A stretch of 64,000 nucleotides of DNA from Haliscomenobacter sp. (GTDB taxonomy: Bacteria; Bacteroidota; Bacteroidia; Chitinophagales; Saprospiraceae). A program made the position numbers and the translations under genes. Below are positions 8,985 through 18,365 of the stretch, one piece after another (within the stretch, counting starts at the first letter, position 1; every line of letters begins with the position of its first letter). The stretch spans positions 124,001 through 188,000 of the forward strand of contig JADJPL010000013.1 in NCBI GenBank assembly GCA_016713275.1. The letters are read 5' to 3'. The notes under the pieces were generated by a model that searched no databases, was not told where the DNA came from, and worked only from the letters and a program-made list of their open reading frames with translations.

Positions 8985-10139
8985 ATGAGAACGTTTACTG
9001 CAGCTCCCTGGAGCTACTGGGAAACCAGCTCCTTTCTCGAAGGATATCCGGTCGCTGTGCTTGGCAGCGGAATTGTTGGCCTGAGTGCAGCGATCCAACT
9101 CCGAACCGCCCACCCCGGCTTGCCTGTCCTGGTTCTGGAAAGAGGTCCCCTCCCCGCAGGAGCAAGCACCAAAAATGCCGGCTTCGCCTGTTTTGGAAGC
9201 ATGACCGAACTGCTCGACGATCTGACCCACCAATCCGAGGACTTCGTCTGGGCTCTGGTTGAACGCCGCTACCGGGGGCTGTGCCGCCTGCGCGAGAAAC
9301 TCGGCGATTTGAACATGCGCTACGAACCCCTGGGCGGATATGAGCTCTTCAGGGAGGAGGAAGAACCCCTCTACGAGGCTTGCCTCGACGCCATGCAGGC
9401 CTTCAACCGCCGCCTGAAAGCAATCACCGGCCTGGAGGAAACCTTTCAACGGGCAGATGGGCGTATTCCCGAAATGGGATTCCAACAGGTCCGGCATCTC
9501 CTCTGGAATACCGGGGAAGGCCAGATCCATACCGGCGCCATGATGAAGGCGCTGCTCCGGCTCGCTCGGGAGAAAGGGGTGGAGATCATGAACGGGTTTC
9601 AGGTGACCGGCATCCGGCCGGAATCCAATGGCGTTTGGCTGGAATGCGGCGGCGCGGGAGACCTGTTTTTTGAAAAAGTGCTCGTTGCCACCAATGGCCT
9701 GACCCGCTTGCTGCTGCCCGACCTGCACGTCAGCCCGGCCCGAAACCAGGTGCTCATCACCAAGCCGATTCCCGGCCTTCCCTTCCAGGGGAGCTTCCAT
9801 TACGACCGGGGGTACTACTATTTTCGAAATATCGACGGGCGCATCCTCCTGGGCGGCGGGCGGAATCTCGATCCCGAAGGAGAAAAAACCCCCGATTTCG
9901 GCACCACGCCTCTGATCCAGGACGCCCTGCTCCGGCTGCTGAAGGAGGTCATCCTTCCCGGCCGCGAACCGGTGGTCGACCAGTGGTGGAGCGGGATTTT
10001 GGGCATTGGCGACGAAAAATCCCCCATCGTGCGAAAACTTACCCCCAACCTGTGCGTTGCGGTGCGCATGGGCGGAATGGGCGTCGCCATCGGAACCCTG
10101 GTTGGCGAAGAAGCGGCCGGTTTGTTGGTCGAACAGTAA
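8985..10139 (+). CDS. FAD-dependent amino-acid oxidase family (DAO) protein
   Basis: About 384 residues from ATG 8985 (ATG 8973 is an alternative); the frame opens further upstream but only through the repeat element. The N-terminal dinucleotide-binding motif VLGSGIVGLSAA is followed by ERGPLPAGASTKNAGFACFG, the usual DadA/glycine oxidase region. Later come GQIHTGAMMKALLRLA, VLVATNG and a C-terminal flavin-contact region (VRMGGMGVAIGTLVG). It probably oxidises a D- or N-methyl amino acid or related amine, producing imine and peroxide. The substrate cannot be read from sequence. It is monocistronic. Confidence 0.88.
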   Translation: MRTFTAAPWSYWETSSFLEGYPVAVLGSGIVGLSAAIQLRTAHPGLPVLVLERGPLPAGASTKNAGFACFGSMTELLDDLTHQSEDFVWALVERRYRGLCRLREKLGDLNMRYEPLGGYELFREEEEPLYEACLDAMQAFNRRLKAITGLEETFQRADGRIPEMGFQQVRHLLWNTGEGQIHTGAMMKALLRLAREKGVEIMNGFQVTGIRPESNGVWLECGGAGDLFFEKVLVATNGLTRLLLPDLHVSPARNQVLITKPIPGLPFQGSFHYDRGYYYFRNIDGRILLGGGRNLDPEGEKTPDFGTTPLIQDALLRLLKEVILPGREPVVDQWWSGILGIGDEKSPIVRKLTPNLCVAVRMGGMGVAIGTLVGEEAAGLLVEQ

Positions 10140-10221
10140 TCCCGGGAACCAACCCCGCTCCCCGTTCTGTAGTCATTATCTCCGCACAGCCTTATCGAAA
10201 ATTTTGTAGGTTTGCCCCGCA

Positions 10222-12057
10222 ATGAAGCGATCAAGAATCAATATAACCCGACCCCATTGGGTTCTAGCCGGGGTTCTTCTGCTTTGGGTTCACATGCTTG
10301 CAGCCCAAACCGGCTCCCCGAAGCCCTCCAAGCCCGGGCAGCGGATCAAGGTGGTGCATTCCCTGGAATTCCTCGTGCTGCAAGAAGGAGAAAATAATCT
10401 TCAAAAACTGAATGGACGGGTAGAACTCCGCCAGGACAGCGTATTCATGTACTGCGACTCCGCGCTGATTCAAAACGAAACCCAGGTATACGCCTACCAT
10501 AACGTCGTCATCCAGCAAGGCGATTCCCTGCGCGTTTTTGCCGATACCCTGGAATACGACGGAATCACCCGGCTAGCCATTCTGGAAGGCAATGTGATCC
10601 TGGTCAATAAGGAGCAAAAGATTTTTACCGACCGCCTGGAGTACGACCTCAATACCCGGATCGCCAGGTATTTTACCGGCGCTACCCTGGTCAACGACTC
10701 GCTTCAGCTGAGCAGCAAACGAGGCTTTTACTATGCCAAAGAACAAGAAGCCTATTTCAGGGACAGCGTCGTGGTCACCGACCCCAAATTCTCCCTGAAA
10801 GCGGATACCCTCAAATTCAATGTCGCTACCAAAACCGTCTTTTTTCTCGGCCCTACCATCCTGAATACGGACAGTAGCAAAATCTACTGCGAAACAGGGT
10901 ACTACGATACCCAAAAGGAACTCGCCCAGTTTGCCCAGAATGCCCAATACCTCCAGGGTGACCAAAAAGCGGTAGCGGATACCATCCTGTACGACAACCT
11001 GAATAAGGCGTACGAGTTGGTGGGCCATGCCAAAGTGGAAGACAGCACCCGGATTGCCGTAGCGGACTATATCCGCTACGACGAAGCGAAAGACCAGATT
11101 TTCCTCAAGGGGAAGGCCCGGTATAAGGAAGGCGCTCAGGATATTCAATCCGAAGAAATCAATTACGACCGGAAGAAAAAAACCTATACCACCCGGGGGC
11201 GTTCCCTGATTGCCGACCCGCCTCAGCTGATGGAAGCCGATTCGGTCGATTTTTCAGACGACTCGGGCCTTGGCTATGCAAGCGGCAATGTGATCTGGAG
11301 GGATACGACGGCGGATTACGCCATCCGCTGCGATCAGGCAGACTACGACAAAACCCGGGACTACATGAAAGCCTTCGGGGGCGAACTTGGCCGGCCCGAA
11401 ATGATCACAGTTCTGGACAAGGACTCCTTGTTTTTGTCTTCCGATACCCTCATCGCATACCGTCCGGATTCGACCGAAGCGGATACGGCGCGTCGTTTCC
11501 TCGCCTATGGAAAAGTCCGGATTTTCAAAAGCAACCTTCAGGCCGTTTGCGATTCCCTGGCCTACAGCAGCCAGGACTCCCTTTTTGTGCTTTACGGAAA
11601 CCCGGTGATCTGGTCGGATACCAGTCAGTTTACCGCCGACACGATTTACATGTGGATGCGCAACGACCAGATCGACCGGATCGAGCTGAGGCAAAATGGA
11701 TTTATTCTGGTGATTTCCGATGGGGTATTTTACAACCAGATCAAAGGAAGAAACGTACTGGCTTTCTTTGAAAATAACGAGCTCCGGCAACTGGCCGCCG
11801 AAGGCAATGCGGAAGTGATCTATTATGCCCGAGACGAGCAAGGCGCCTACGTGGGGGTCAACCAAACAGCGTGCAGCGAAATGGTTATCCGCCTTAAGGA
11901 AAATCAAGTCCAGCGGATTACGTTTCTGGCGGAGCCCAAATCCAAGCTCCTGCCTATGGGGCAAACCGACCACAATGAACTTAGGCTCAAGGGATTCCGA
12001 TTGCTGGAAGAAGGGAGGCCGCTTCGCCGGGAAGATATTTTTGTTTATTCCAATTAA
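10222..12057 (+). CDS. OstA-like protein (LPS transport, OstA_2)
   Basis: 611 residues with an N-terminal signal sequence (HWVLAGVLLLWVHMLAAQ). The whole body is repeated beta-strand units with the pattern GNVxLxQxDxxxxCDSxxY (VELRQDSVFMYCDSALI, VVIQQGDSLRVFADTLEYDG, YETGYYDTQ and so on). This is the OstA/LptA-type beta-jellyroll seen in Bacteroidota proteins that replace LptA and the LptD N-terminus. Expected role: a periplasmic bridge carrying lipopolysaccharide or similar lipid to the outer membrane. The next gene starts 15 bases after the stop, so they are likely co-transcribed. Confidence 0.87.
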   Translation: MKRSRINITRPHWVLAGVLLLWVHMLAAQTGSPKPSKPGQRIKVVHSLEFLVLQEGENNLQKLNGRVELRQDSVFMYCDSALIQNETQVYAYHNVVIQQGDSLRVFADTLEYDGITRLAILEGNVILVNKEQKIFTDRLEYDLNTRIARYFTGATLVNDSLQLSSKRGFYYAKEQEAYFRDSVVVTDPKFSLKADTLKFNVATKTVFFLGPTILNTDSSKIYCETGYYDTQKELAQFAQNAQYLQGDQKAVADTILYDNLNKAYELVGHAKVEDSTRIAVADYIRYDEAKDQIFLKGKARYKEGAQDIQSEEINYDRKKKTYTTRGRSLIADPPQLMEADSVDFSDDSGLGYASGNVIWRDTTADYAIRCDQADYDKTRDYMKAFGGELGRPEMITVLDKDSLFLSSDTLIAYRPDSTEADTARRFLAYGKVRIFKSNLQAVCDSLAYSSQDSLFVLYGNPVIWSDTSQFTADTIYMWMRNDQIDRIELRQNGFILVISDGVFYNQIKGRNVLAFFENNELRQLAAEGNAEVIYYARDEQGAYVGVNQTACSEMVIRLKENQVQRITFLAEPKSKLLPMGQTDHNELRLKGFRLLEEGRPLRREDIFVYSN

Positions 12058-12072
12058 ATAGCGAAAAACAGG

Positions 12073-12834
12073 ATGCGGAACGTAGCGCTATTCGCCATGG
12101 CGATTTTTTGCCTGAACACGGCTTTTGCCGAATTGCCGGACGAATGGAAACAGGCAGAACAAGCGTATGCGAAAGGCCAGGTTACCGAAGCGGCAAAAGC
12201 CTATGAACGCCTACTGGCCCAAGGGTACCAGTCCGCCGAACTTTATTACAACCTGGGCAATTGCTACGCCCGGTCGAAACAAGACGGTAAAGCCGTCCTG
12301 GCTTACGAACGCGCCCTTCGCCTGGCGCCCGGCGACGAAGCCGCAGCGGGGAATCTGGAGATCGTTCGCAACCGGCTTGAGGACCAGATTGAAGGGTTTG
12401 CCGAATACCCCTTGCTCAAACGCATTCGAAATCCTCAGCATCTATGGCCTTCGGGCGTTTGGGCCTCCCTGGGGATGTCGTTGTTCTGGGTAGCGCTGGT
12501 CTTTTGGCTTTGGGCACGGCGTACCGCCAGGCAAACCCAGCCCGCCGTTCGCTTTGCTCTGGCGGGCATTACTGCAGCGGGCCTTTTCCTGGCCGCAGTT
12601 GGCGGGTTCAGTTATTTAAGGGAACGCGACTGGCGGGAAGCCATCGTCATGGAACGGCAGATTGCGCTTCATATAGCCCCAGACGTTCGAAGCCCGGAAG
12701 CGCGCAGCCTGCACGAAGGCGCCAAGGTCTTTATCGCTGAAACGATGGACCAATGGTACAAAGTACGTCTGGAAAACGGAGATGAAGGGTGGCTGAAGCG
12801 CGGACAGGTGGAGTTGGTGGGGAGTAGGGAGTAG
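12073..12834 (+). CDS. TPR-SH3 membrane protein (BatE-like)
   Basis: 253 residues: signal peptide (ALFAMAIFCLNTAFA), two or three tetratricopeptide repeats (QAEQAYAKGQVTEAAKAYER, YYNLGNCYARSKQDGKAVLA), two membrane helices (WASLGMSLFWVALVFWLW and FALAGITAAGLFLAAVGGF), and a C-terminal SH3-like domain (ALHIAPDVRSPEARSLHEGA ... WYKVRLENGDEGWLKRG). This matches BatE of Bacteroides aerotolerance operons, although no batABCD genes are nearby. The last residues (VGSRE) and the stop are encoded by a heptanucleotide array, so the C-terminus is repeat-derived. Confidence 0.8.
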   Translation: MRNVALFAMAIFCLNTAFAELPDEWKQAEQAYAKGQVTEAAKAYERLLAQGYQSAELYYNLGNCYARSKQDGKAVLAYERALRLAPGDEAAAGNLEIVRNRLEDQIEGFAEYPLLKRIRNPQHLWPSGVWASLGMSLFWVALVFWLWARRTARQTQPAVRFALAGITAAGLFLAAVGGFSYLRERDWREAIVMERQIALHIAPDVRSPEARSLHEGAKVFIAETMDQWYKVRLENGDEGWLKRGQVELVGSRE

Positions 12835-12920
12835 AGAAGTAGGGAGCAGGGAAGCAGGGAGCAGGAAATAGGGTCTTTTGAGAAAGACACTGCTCCCTGC
12901 TCCCTTATTCCCTGCTCCCC
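12818..12920 (+). repeat. Heptanucleotide array (GGGAGCA)n forming a hairpin
   Basis: Units GGGAGTA, GGGAGCA and GGAAGCA repeat with period 7 from inside the end of the BatE-like gene, through its TAG stop, to about 12868. After a segment containing GGGTCTTTTGAGA (like the end of element A) the complementary TGCTCCC units run to 12920. The two halves can pair. This is a likely bidirectional termination structure between the convergent BatE-like and rpmA genes. Confidence 0.8.
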
Positions 12921-12925
12921 AAAAA

Positions 12926-13702
12926 TTATTCTTTCCCTCCCTTCAGGTGTTCCTGGTAGGCTTCCAGTTCTTCCCACTGCCCGTCAGCGGCGAGTTGGGC
13001 TTGTTTGGGCCAGGTAGCGGGGTCGTGCATAGCAAATTTGCTTCCCGCGTCGTCCAGGATTTGCTGGATGGTAGCCGGTTCGGTGGCGCCGAGTTGCGCC
13101 CAAGTAGTGATACCGGCGTTATGGAGGAGTTCTTCAATTTTAGGACCGATGCCTTCAACAAACTTCAGGTCGTTCTCTTTCACCTTCTTGCCGGAAGGCA
13201 GAGTGAAAGAGGCCACTTTAGCGGGCTTCTCTTTAGGCGCCTCAGCGGCGGGTTCTGCTACTTCGGGAGTAACCTCCTCTGCTACTTCGGGCGCCGCCTC
13301 AACGACAGGCGCTTCAACGGGAAGTTCAGCAACCGGTTCGGCTACTTCGGGAACAACCGGAGTTACCGGCTCGGTGACTTCGGGCATAACCGGAGCAACG
13401 GGTTCCGGTTTGGTTTTCGGGGCTGGAGCCGCTGCTACCGGAGCGCCTTCCATAGGGAGGATGCTCACGTACATGCGGTCGTTTTTCCACCTTCTGAACT
13501 TCACCCGGCCGGCTACCGCCGCATGCAGGGTAAAATCCTTGCCCATGTAAACGTTTTCGCCTGGGTGGAATTTGGTGCCGCGCTGGCGAACCAGAATATT
13601 GCCGGCTTTAGCCACCTGACCGCCAAACAGCTTGACGCCAAGGCGTTTACTTTTGCTATCCCGGCCGTTATCGGAACTACCTACACCTTTCTTATGTGCC
13701 AT
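12926..13702 (-). CDS. rpmA: Ribosomal protein bL27 with long C-terminal helix-hairpin-helix extension
   Basis: 258 residues, three times the normal L27 length (about 85). Residues 1-85 are standard L27 ([20 protein letters not shown], then [25 protein letters not shown]). A Pro/Glu/Val/Ala-rich linker of about 75 residues follows. The C-terminal part of about 80 residues carries [20 protein letters not shown], a helix-hairpin-helix signature, then [20 protein letters not shown]. From memory this last module usually sits at the C-terminus of L21 in Bacteroidota. Here L21 is short and L27 carries it. It is translated as the second gene of the rplU-rpmA operon, 49 bases after rplU. Confidence 0.92.
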   Translation of the reverse strand: MAHKKGVGSSDNGRDSKSKRLGVKLFGGQVAKAGNILVRQRGTKFHPGENVYMGKDFTLHAAVAGRVKFRRWKNDRMYVSILPMEGAPVAAAPAPKTKPEPVAPVMPEVTEPVTPVVPEVAEPVAELPVEAPVVEAAPEVAEEVTPEVAEPAAEAPKEKPAKVASFTLPSGKKVKENDLKFVEGIGPKIEELLHNAGITTWAQLGATEPATIQQILDDAGSKFAMHDPATWPKQAQLAADGQWEELEAYQEHLKGGKE

Positions 13703-13751
13703 GGTATTTTTTTGTTTAACAAATTAAAAAAACTGAATCCGCACGGCGGGA

Positions 13752-14057
13752 TCAGGCAATGGAGTCTACTTTGATCTTGGTAAAGTTTTGGCGGTGGCCG
13801 TTTTTCACGCGGTAGCCTTTCCGGCGTTTCTTTTTGAACACGATCACTTTGTCGCCCCTCTGATGCCCAAGAACAGTGGCGTTGACTTTCAAAGGAAGTA
13901 CGGGCTTCCCGATTTGAACTTTTCCGTCATTTTCGACCAGCAGAACCTGGTCAAAGGCTACGGAATCGCCTTCTGCAGCGGCTAGCTGGTGGACGAAGAG
14001 CTCCTGCCCCTCCTCAACTTTGAACTGCTGACCAGCTATCGTTACGATTGCAAACAT
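13752..14057 (-). CDS. rplU: Ribosomal protein bL21
   Basis: 101 residues, the minimal L21. It starts MFAIVTIAGQQFKVEEGQEL and carries the family signature KVIVFKKKRRKGYRVKNGHR before FTKIKVDSIA. An in-frame ATG at 14132 would add 25 unrelated residues, so the start at 14057 is preferred. First gene of rplU-rpmA. It lacks the C-terminal extension that many Bacteroidota L21 proteins have; a module of that kind is on L27 instead. Confidence 0.96.
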   Translation of the reverse strand: MFAIVTIAGQQFKVEEGQELFVHQLAAAEGDSVAFDQVLLVENDGKVQIGKPVLPLKVNATVLGHQRGDKVIVFKKKRRKGYRVKNGHRQNFTKIKVDSIA

Positions 14058-14161
14058 GGTATTCCTATTGTGTGATGAAGAAATTGGCTGCAAAGATAAG
14101 GGAAAGTTTTTTTTTTCAGCCAAGCCCTTCACGGAAAATGAACGGAGAAAGGTTCAGCAGA

Positions 14162-15451
14162 TTAAATCAATTGTTCCAGCACGAGCTCTTTTTTCAGCTT
14201 CACGTTATTGCGTTCGATCGCGATGCGGACTTTTTTCCCTTCTTTGCGCTGGAATTTGGCGATGACTTCTTCCAGGGAAAAGAAAGAAGCCGGAATGCCA
14301 TTGATGGTCTTCAGGTCATCTCCGCGCCGGATACCCACTTTGGCTGCCGGGCTGTTCGGTACGACGTCAAAAATGGTGAATTTGGTTAGATTGGGACCTG
14401 CGGCAATGATGATCAGCCCGCTTCGATCGTAAACGTATTTGTTTTTAAACCCTGGGTCGGGAGAGAAAAAAAGCCGCTCGTGGGAATAATCGAGGGTAAT
14501 GATAAACCTTCTGAGCAGTTGATTCCCTATAATCCCATTCCGGCCATTGGTCACCGCGCTGTCGATCATTTCAGGGAGCTCCTGAAAGTTCGTCACGACC
14601 TGGTCAAAGGCGATGTCGTTGATCTTCAACTGAGAGACCCTTCCCAAATAGCCTTGCAAAAACCCCCCCAGCCCCATTCCAATGTTGCTGGGAATGGTCT
14701 TGTCCGGCAAATGAAGGTTGGGGTGGGTGTCCGTATACAGCAATAAAGCGAGGCTGGCGCCGGTATCCAGCAGGAGCTTGGTGGAAATGGTAGTATCTCC
14801 TTTTAGCGTCGTTTGCGTGGTGATATACGGCTTGCTCCGGTATAGCTCAACGGGCATTTCAAACGTACCGCCGCCACGGGGAGGGCGGAAGTCTTCTGCA
14901 TTCAGCAGCGAAATGATGCGTTTTTTATAATTGATTTTGACGACGAAACGCCGAAACATATCTGCTCCCAAAATGCCGTGGATCTGGATCCCGGAAAATT
15001 CCTCAAACCGGAAATAATCCTCTTCCAGGACCAGGATAGAGCGGTTGATGTTCCGGAGATTGCCCATGGTCAGGTTGATCCCCCGGGCGAGGTAGGCGTA
15101 CAGCTCGGTTCGCATATCGGCGCCTTGCAGGGTGAACCGCTTCTGATAGTCAACAGAAAGCAGGTCGGTGATCTCCCGTTTGGACAGAATCGTGTACTCT
15201 GCTCCGGTGTCGAAGATGAACCGCAGGGGGAAAATGTCGTTGAAAACGACCTTGACTACAATGAAGTTGTTCTGATACTCAAACGGAATATCAATTTGCC
15301 TGGAACTTAGAGCGGTAAACGCAGGGTCTTCGAATTTTTGAGCATCGCAGGGCAAGGCAAAGAAAAAAACGAAGAGGTTGAAGAACAGGAACCCAATGCC
15401 CGGGAAGAGCGGCAGTCGGGCGGGCGAAAACGCATCAGGTGAGTTTCCCAT
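14162..15451 (-). CDS. Retropepsin-like aspartyl protease with PDZ domain
   Basis: About 429 residues from ATG 15451, with a signal peptide (FLFFNLFVFFFALPCDAQ). Two aspartyl protease half-sites are visible: FIFDTGAEYTIL and LLLDTGASLALL, each with the DTGA triad. A C-terminal PDZ domain follows (VVPNSPAAKVGIRRGDDLKT, then NGIPASFFSLEEV). This is the Bacteroidota family of periplasmic single-chain two-lobed aspartyl proteases; the substrate is not known. A longer start at 15493 is possible but would precede the signal peptide awkwardly. Monocistronic. Confidence 0.88.
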   Translation of the reverse strand: MGNSPDAFSPARLPLFPGIGFLFFNLFVFFFALPCDAQKFEDPAFTALSSRQIDIPFEYQNNFIVVKVVFNDIFPLRFIFDTGAEYTILSKREITDLLSVDYQKRFTLQGADMRTELYAYLARGINLTMGNLRNINRSILVLEEDYFRFEEFSGIQIHGILGADMFRRFVVKINYKKRIISLLNAEDFRPPRGGGTFEMPVELYRSKPYITTQTTLKGDTTISTKLLLDTGASLALLLYTDTHPNLHLPDKTIPSNIGMGLGGFLQGYLGRVSQLKINDIAFDQVVTNFQELPEMIDSAVTNGRNGIIGNQLLRRFIITLDYSHERLFFSPDPGFKNKYVYDRSGLIIIAAGPNLTKFTIFDVVPNSPAAKVGIRRGDDLKTINGIPASFFSLEEVIAKFQRKEGKKVRIAIERNNVKLKKELVLEQLI

Positions 15452-15610
15452 GAACGAGTATTTGCTTCTTTGGTCAACACTGAAACAGGGCATGAAAGTT
15501 TACATGAATTTAACGAAATATTTGGTAAAAGCGCACTTTTCCAAATAAAGGTTTTAAGAGGTGATTCTTGGGATTGCCCCATACTAGAAGCTATCTCAAA
15601 AGTATAGAGT

Positions 15611-15697
15611 AGGGCGTTCTCCCCCTTTGAAGGGGGTCGGGGGGATGAAACCTTTCCACAGCATCCCAAAAGTTTCATCCCCCTAGCCCCCTTTGAA
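15611..15697. repeat. CCCCCT...AGGGGG hairpin family, double copy
   Basis: CCCCCTTTGAAGGGGGT is a tight hairpin. It is followed by GGGGGATGAAAC, whose complement GTTTCATCCCCC lies about 30 bases on, then TAGCCCCCTTTGAA. These belong to a family of G/C-run hairpins also seen near 50204, 54613, 57012 and 60754. The palindromic element B is inserted directly after this block. Confidence 0.7.
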
Positions 15698-16009
15698 GCT
15701 AATCTTGTAGTGTTTTTTCCTAAACCATGGTTTGGCGCAGTCCAGCTTCCGTTTTGCCCCCGGCCTCGGGTTTGTTTTTTGCTCGCCCAAAAAGAAAAAA
15801 AGAAGGCGCTCCTTCGCCCTACCGCTCCGTGGCAAACGCCTTCGCTTTATGGGCTTCAACCGCTTGGAACACCGGTCGTTGCTTTATCCTGCATCCCAAG
15901 CAGTTGACCCCATAAAGGCGATCCCGTTCTTCGAACGGGAACGGCGTTTCCCACGGGCTCCGGGCTGCGGAGGGCAATTGCTAGATATGAAAAACACTAC
16001 AAGATTAGC
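15698..16009. mobile_element. Long palindromic element B, copy 1 (MITE-like)
   Basis: 312 bases. The ends GCTAATCTTGTAGTGTTTTT and AAAAACACTACAAGATTAGC are perfect inverted repeats. The inside is also self-complementary: TCGCTTTATGGGCTTCAACC matches AGTTGACCCCATAAAGGCGA in reverse, CGTTCTTCGAACG is a palindrome, and CCGTGGCAAACGCC matches GGCGTTTCCCACGG with one mismatch. It is about 85-90 percent identical by eye to 50232-50560. No transposase. The flanks CTTTGAA and TTCAAAG are complementary rather than direct repeats. The remaining bases up to the GH97 start at 16250 hold no gene that I recognise. Confidence 0.85.
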
Positions 16010-16249
16010 TTCAAAGGGGGAAAGTGCTTCGTCAGCCTTCGCCATGGGGTTAAGGAATCCCGCCCACACCATGGATTGGGGTTTGAGACAGCTTTTAATG
16101 GACCGGCGCCTTATCTGGGCATCCAGACGTTCCAGGTTAACCCTACCTGGAGGACCTCGTTCTAAAAATATCCGGCGCCATGGATTGCCCCTTTTGCCAT
16201 GCGCAAAACCCAAAGCTTTTTGTATCATTGCTTAAAAAAAAGACCCTTC

Positions 16250-18334
16250 ATGAAACCAAAGACATTGTTTATTTGCGCGGCTTGCCTGGCGTTTTTCGTC
16301 AGTTCCTGCAAACAGGCAGGGAAGGAGCATTCCTGGACGGTGGAGGCTCCCGGAAAAAAAATCAAGGTGGAGGTGATGCTCGCCGGGAACAACCAACCAG
16401 CCTACCGGATCCTGCATGGAGAGACGGTCGTAGTAGATACTTCCTTTCTGGGGATGGAATTCCGCGACCAACCCCCGCTCTCCGAAAATCTGAACGTGGT
16501 CAAGGCCAAACAATCGGCATTCTCCGAAACCTGGGAAACCGTCTGGGGCGACCAGCAAAAAATCCTGAACGCCTACAGCCAACTCCAGGTCGAATTTGAG
16601 GAAACCACCGCTCCTCACCGCCGGTTCTCCCTCGATTTTCGGGTTTTTGACGATGGCGCCGGCTTCCGCTATGTATTCCCTAAACAGGAAGCTATGGACT
16701 CGGTCGTGGTCATGGATGAGCATACGACCTTCCAACTGACCGGCGACCACCAAACCTGGTGGCAGCCCGGCGACTGGGAGATTTACGAACACCTCTACAA
16801 CGAGTCCCTCTTTTCCGGAATCGATGCGCTTTCCAAGCGGAGCAAACACGATCTGGCTCAATCTTCCATTCCCGAAAATGCCGTCAACACCCCGGTCACT
16901 ATGAGAACGGCAGACGGGCTTCACCTGACCTTCCACGAAGCGGCGTTGTACAATTACGCTTCCATGACGCTGAAAGTGGACAAGGAAAACAGGCGCTGGG
17001 TCAGCGAACTGGTCGGCTCGCCCGACCAATCCAAAGCCAAGCTCCGCACGCCTTTCCAGACTCCCTGGCGCACGGTTCAGATCGCAGAGAAGGCGGGGGA
17101 TCTCATAGAGTCTACCCTGATCCTCAACCTCAACGAACCCAATAAAATTGAAGACCCCAGCTGGATACAGCCCATGAAATACGTCGGCATCTGGTGGGAG
17201 ATGCACCTGGGGAAGTCCAGTTGGGATATGGCGGGCGTTAACCACGGCGCCACCACGGCCAACGCCAAGCGGTATATCGATTTTGCCGCTGCCAACAATA
17301 TCGGAGGAATCCTGATCGAGGGTTGGAACACCGGCTGGGAAGATTGGTGGGACGATAAAAAGCGGGAAACGTGCTTCGATTTCGTCACCCCGTATGCCGA
17401 CTTCGATCTAAACGAAGTGCTCCGCCACGCCAAAGCAAAAGGCGTGCGCCTGATCAGCCACCACGAAACGGCCTCGGGCGTTACCCAATACGACAAGCAG
17501 TTGGACACGGCCTTCACCCAACTGGAAAAACTGGGGATTCATTCCGTGAAAACCGGCTATGTGGGCACTATTATTCCCAGGGGAGAATACCATCACGGGC
17601 AGTTCATGGTCAACCACTACCAACGGGTGCTGGAACTCGCAGCCAGGCACAAAGTGACCATCGACGCCCACGAGACGATCAAAGATACCGGCATCCGGCG
17701 CACCTGGCCCAACTTCGTTGCCCGGGAAACCTTCCGGGGGCAAGAGTTCAACGCCTGGGCCTCCGACGGGGGCAACCCGCCCAACCATATCCCAACGCTG
17801 GCCTACACCGCCATGCTGGCCGGCCCAATGGATTATACCCCCGGCATCTTTAACATCAAATTCGACGAATACAAAAAGGAAAATCAGGTCAACACGACCC
17901 TTGCCCATCAGCTCGCGTTGTACGTGGCGATCTCCAGCCCCATCCAGATGGTCGCCGACCTTCCGGAGCATTATGCTGGCAACCCGGCTTTCCAGTTTAT
18001 CCGCGACGTAGCGGTCAATTGGGAATGGACCCGCGCCCTGAACGGAGAAGTTGGAGATTACGTTACTCTGGCCCGCAAAGAACGCGGGGCGAACCGGTGG
18101 TTCATTGGCGGCGTTACGGATGAAAATGGCCGGACCCTGGAAGCTAACCTGGATTTTCTTCCTAAAGGGAAAACATACCAGGCGGTGATCTATGCCGACG
18201 GCCCCAACGCGCATTGGAACGACAACCCCACGGATGTGGTCATCCGTACCCAGGATGTCGACGCCGCTACCCGCCTTCCGCTGGTATTGGCGCCAGGCGG
18301 CGGCGTAGCGATCTATATTACAGAAAAAAAGTAG
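16250..18334 (+). CDS. Glycoside hydrolase family 97 lipoprotein (alpha-glucosidase/galactosidase)
   Basis: About 694 residues from ATG 16250, which is followed by a lipoprotein signal (TLFICAACLAFFVSSC). An N-terminal GH97 beta-sandwich (SENLNVVKAKQSAFSETWE, YRYVFP-like region) precedes the TIM barrel (YVGIWWEMHLGKSSWDMAG, GGILIEGWNTGWEDWW, FDFVTPYADFDL). HHETASG and DAHETIKDTG are positioned like the two base glutamates of SusB-type inverting enzymes, and FVARETFRGQEF like the acid glutamate. This assignment is from memory of SusB. The C-terminal domain is a short beta-sandwich. It is anchored in the periplasm or outer membrane. No susCD pair is adjacent, so it is not in an obvious polysaccharide locus. 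The DASS transporter follows by 31 bases. Confidence 0.93.
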   Translation: MKPKTLFICAACLAFFVSSCKQAGKEHSWTVEAPGKKIKVEVMLAGNNQPAYRILHGETVVVDTSFLGMEFRDQPPLSENLNVVKAKQSAFSETWETVWGDQQKILNAYSQLQVEFEETTAPHRRFSLDFRVFDDGAGFRYVFPKQEAMDSVVVMDEHTTFQLTGDHQTWWQPGDWEIYEHLYNESLFSGIDALSKRSKHDLAQSSIPENAVNTPVTMRTADGLHLTFHEAALYNYASMTLKVDKENRRWVSELVGSPDQSKAKLRTPFQTPWRTVQIAEKAGDLIESTLILNLNEPNKIEDPSWIQPMKYVGIWWEMHLGKSSWDMAGVNHGATTANAKRYIDFAAANNIGGILIEGWNTGWEDWWDDKKRETCFDFVTPYADFDLNEVLRHAKAKGVRLISHHETASGVTQYDKQLDTAFTQLEKLGIHSVKTGYVGTIIPRGEYHHGQFMVNHYQRVLELAARHKVTIDAHETIKDTGIRRTWPNFVARETFRGQEFNAWASDGGNPPNHIPTLAYTAMLAGPMDYTPGIFNIKFDEYKKENQVNTTLAHQLALYVAISSPIQMVADLPEHYAGNPAFQFIRDVAVNWEWTRALNGEVGDYVTLARKERGANRWFIGGVTDENGRTLEANLDFLPKGKTYQAVIYADGPNAHWNDNPTDVVIRTQDVDAATRLPLVLAPGGGVAIYITEKK

Positions 18335-18365
18335 GGGTTGCACTCCTTGAAATGAATACGTTGTT

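Noticed and set aside
15884..16228. Minus-strand frame of about 114 residues in the gap before GH97
   Set aside because: It overlaps the palindromic element B and has no recognisable domain.
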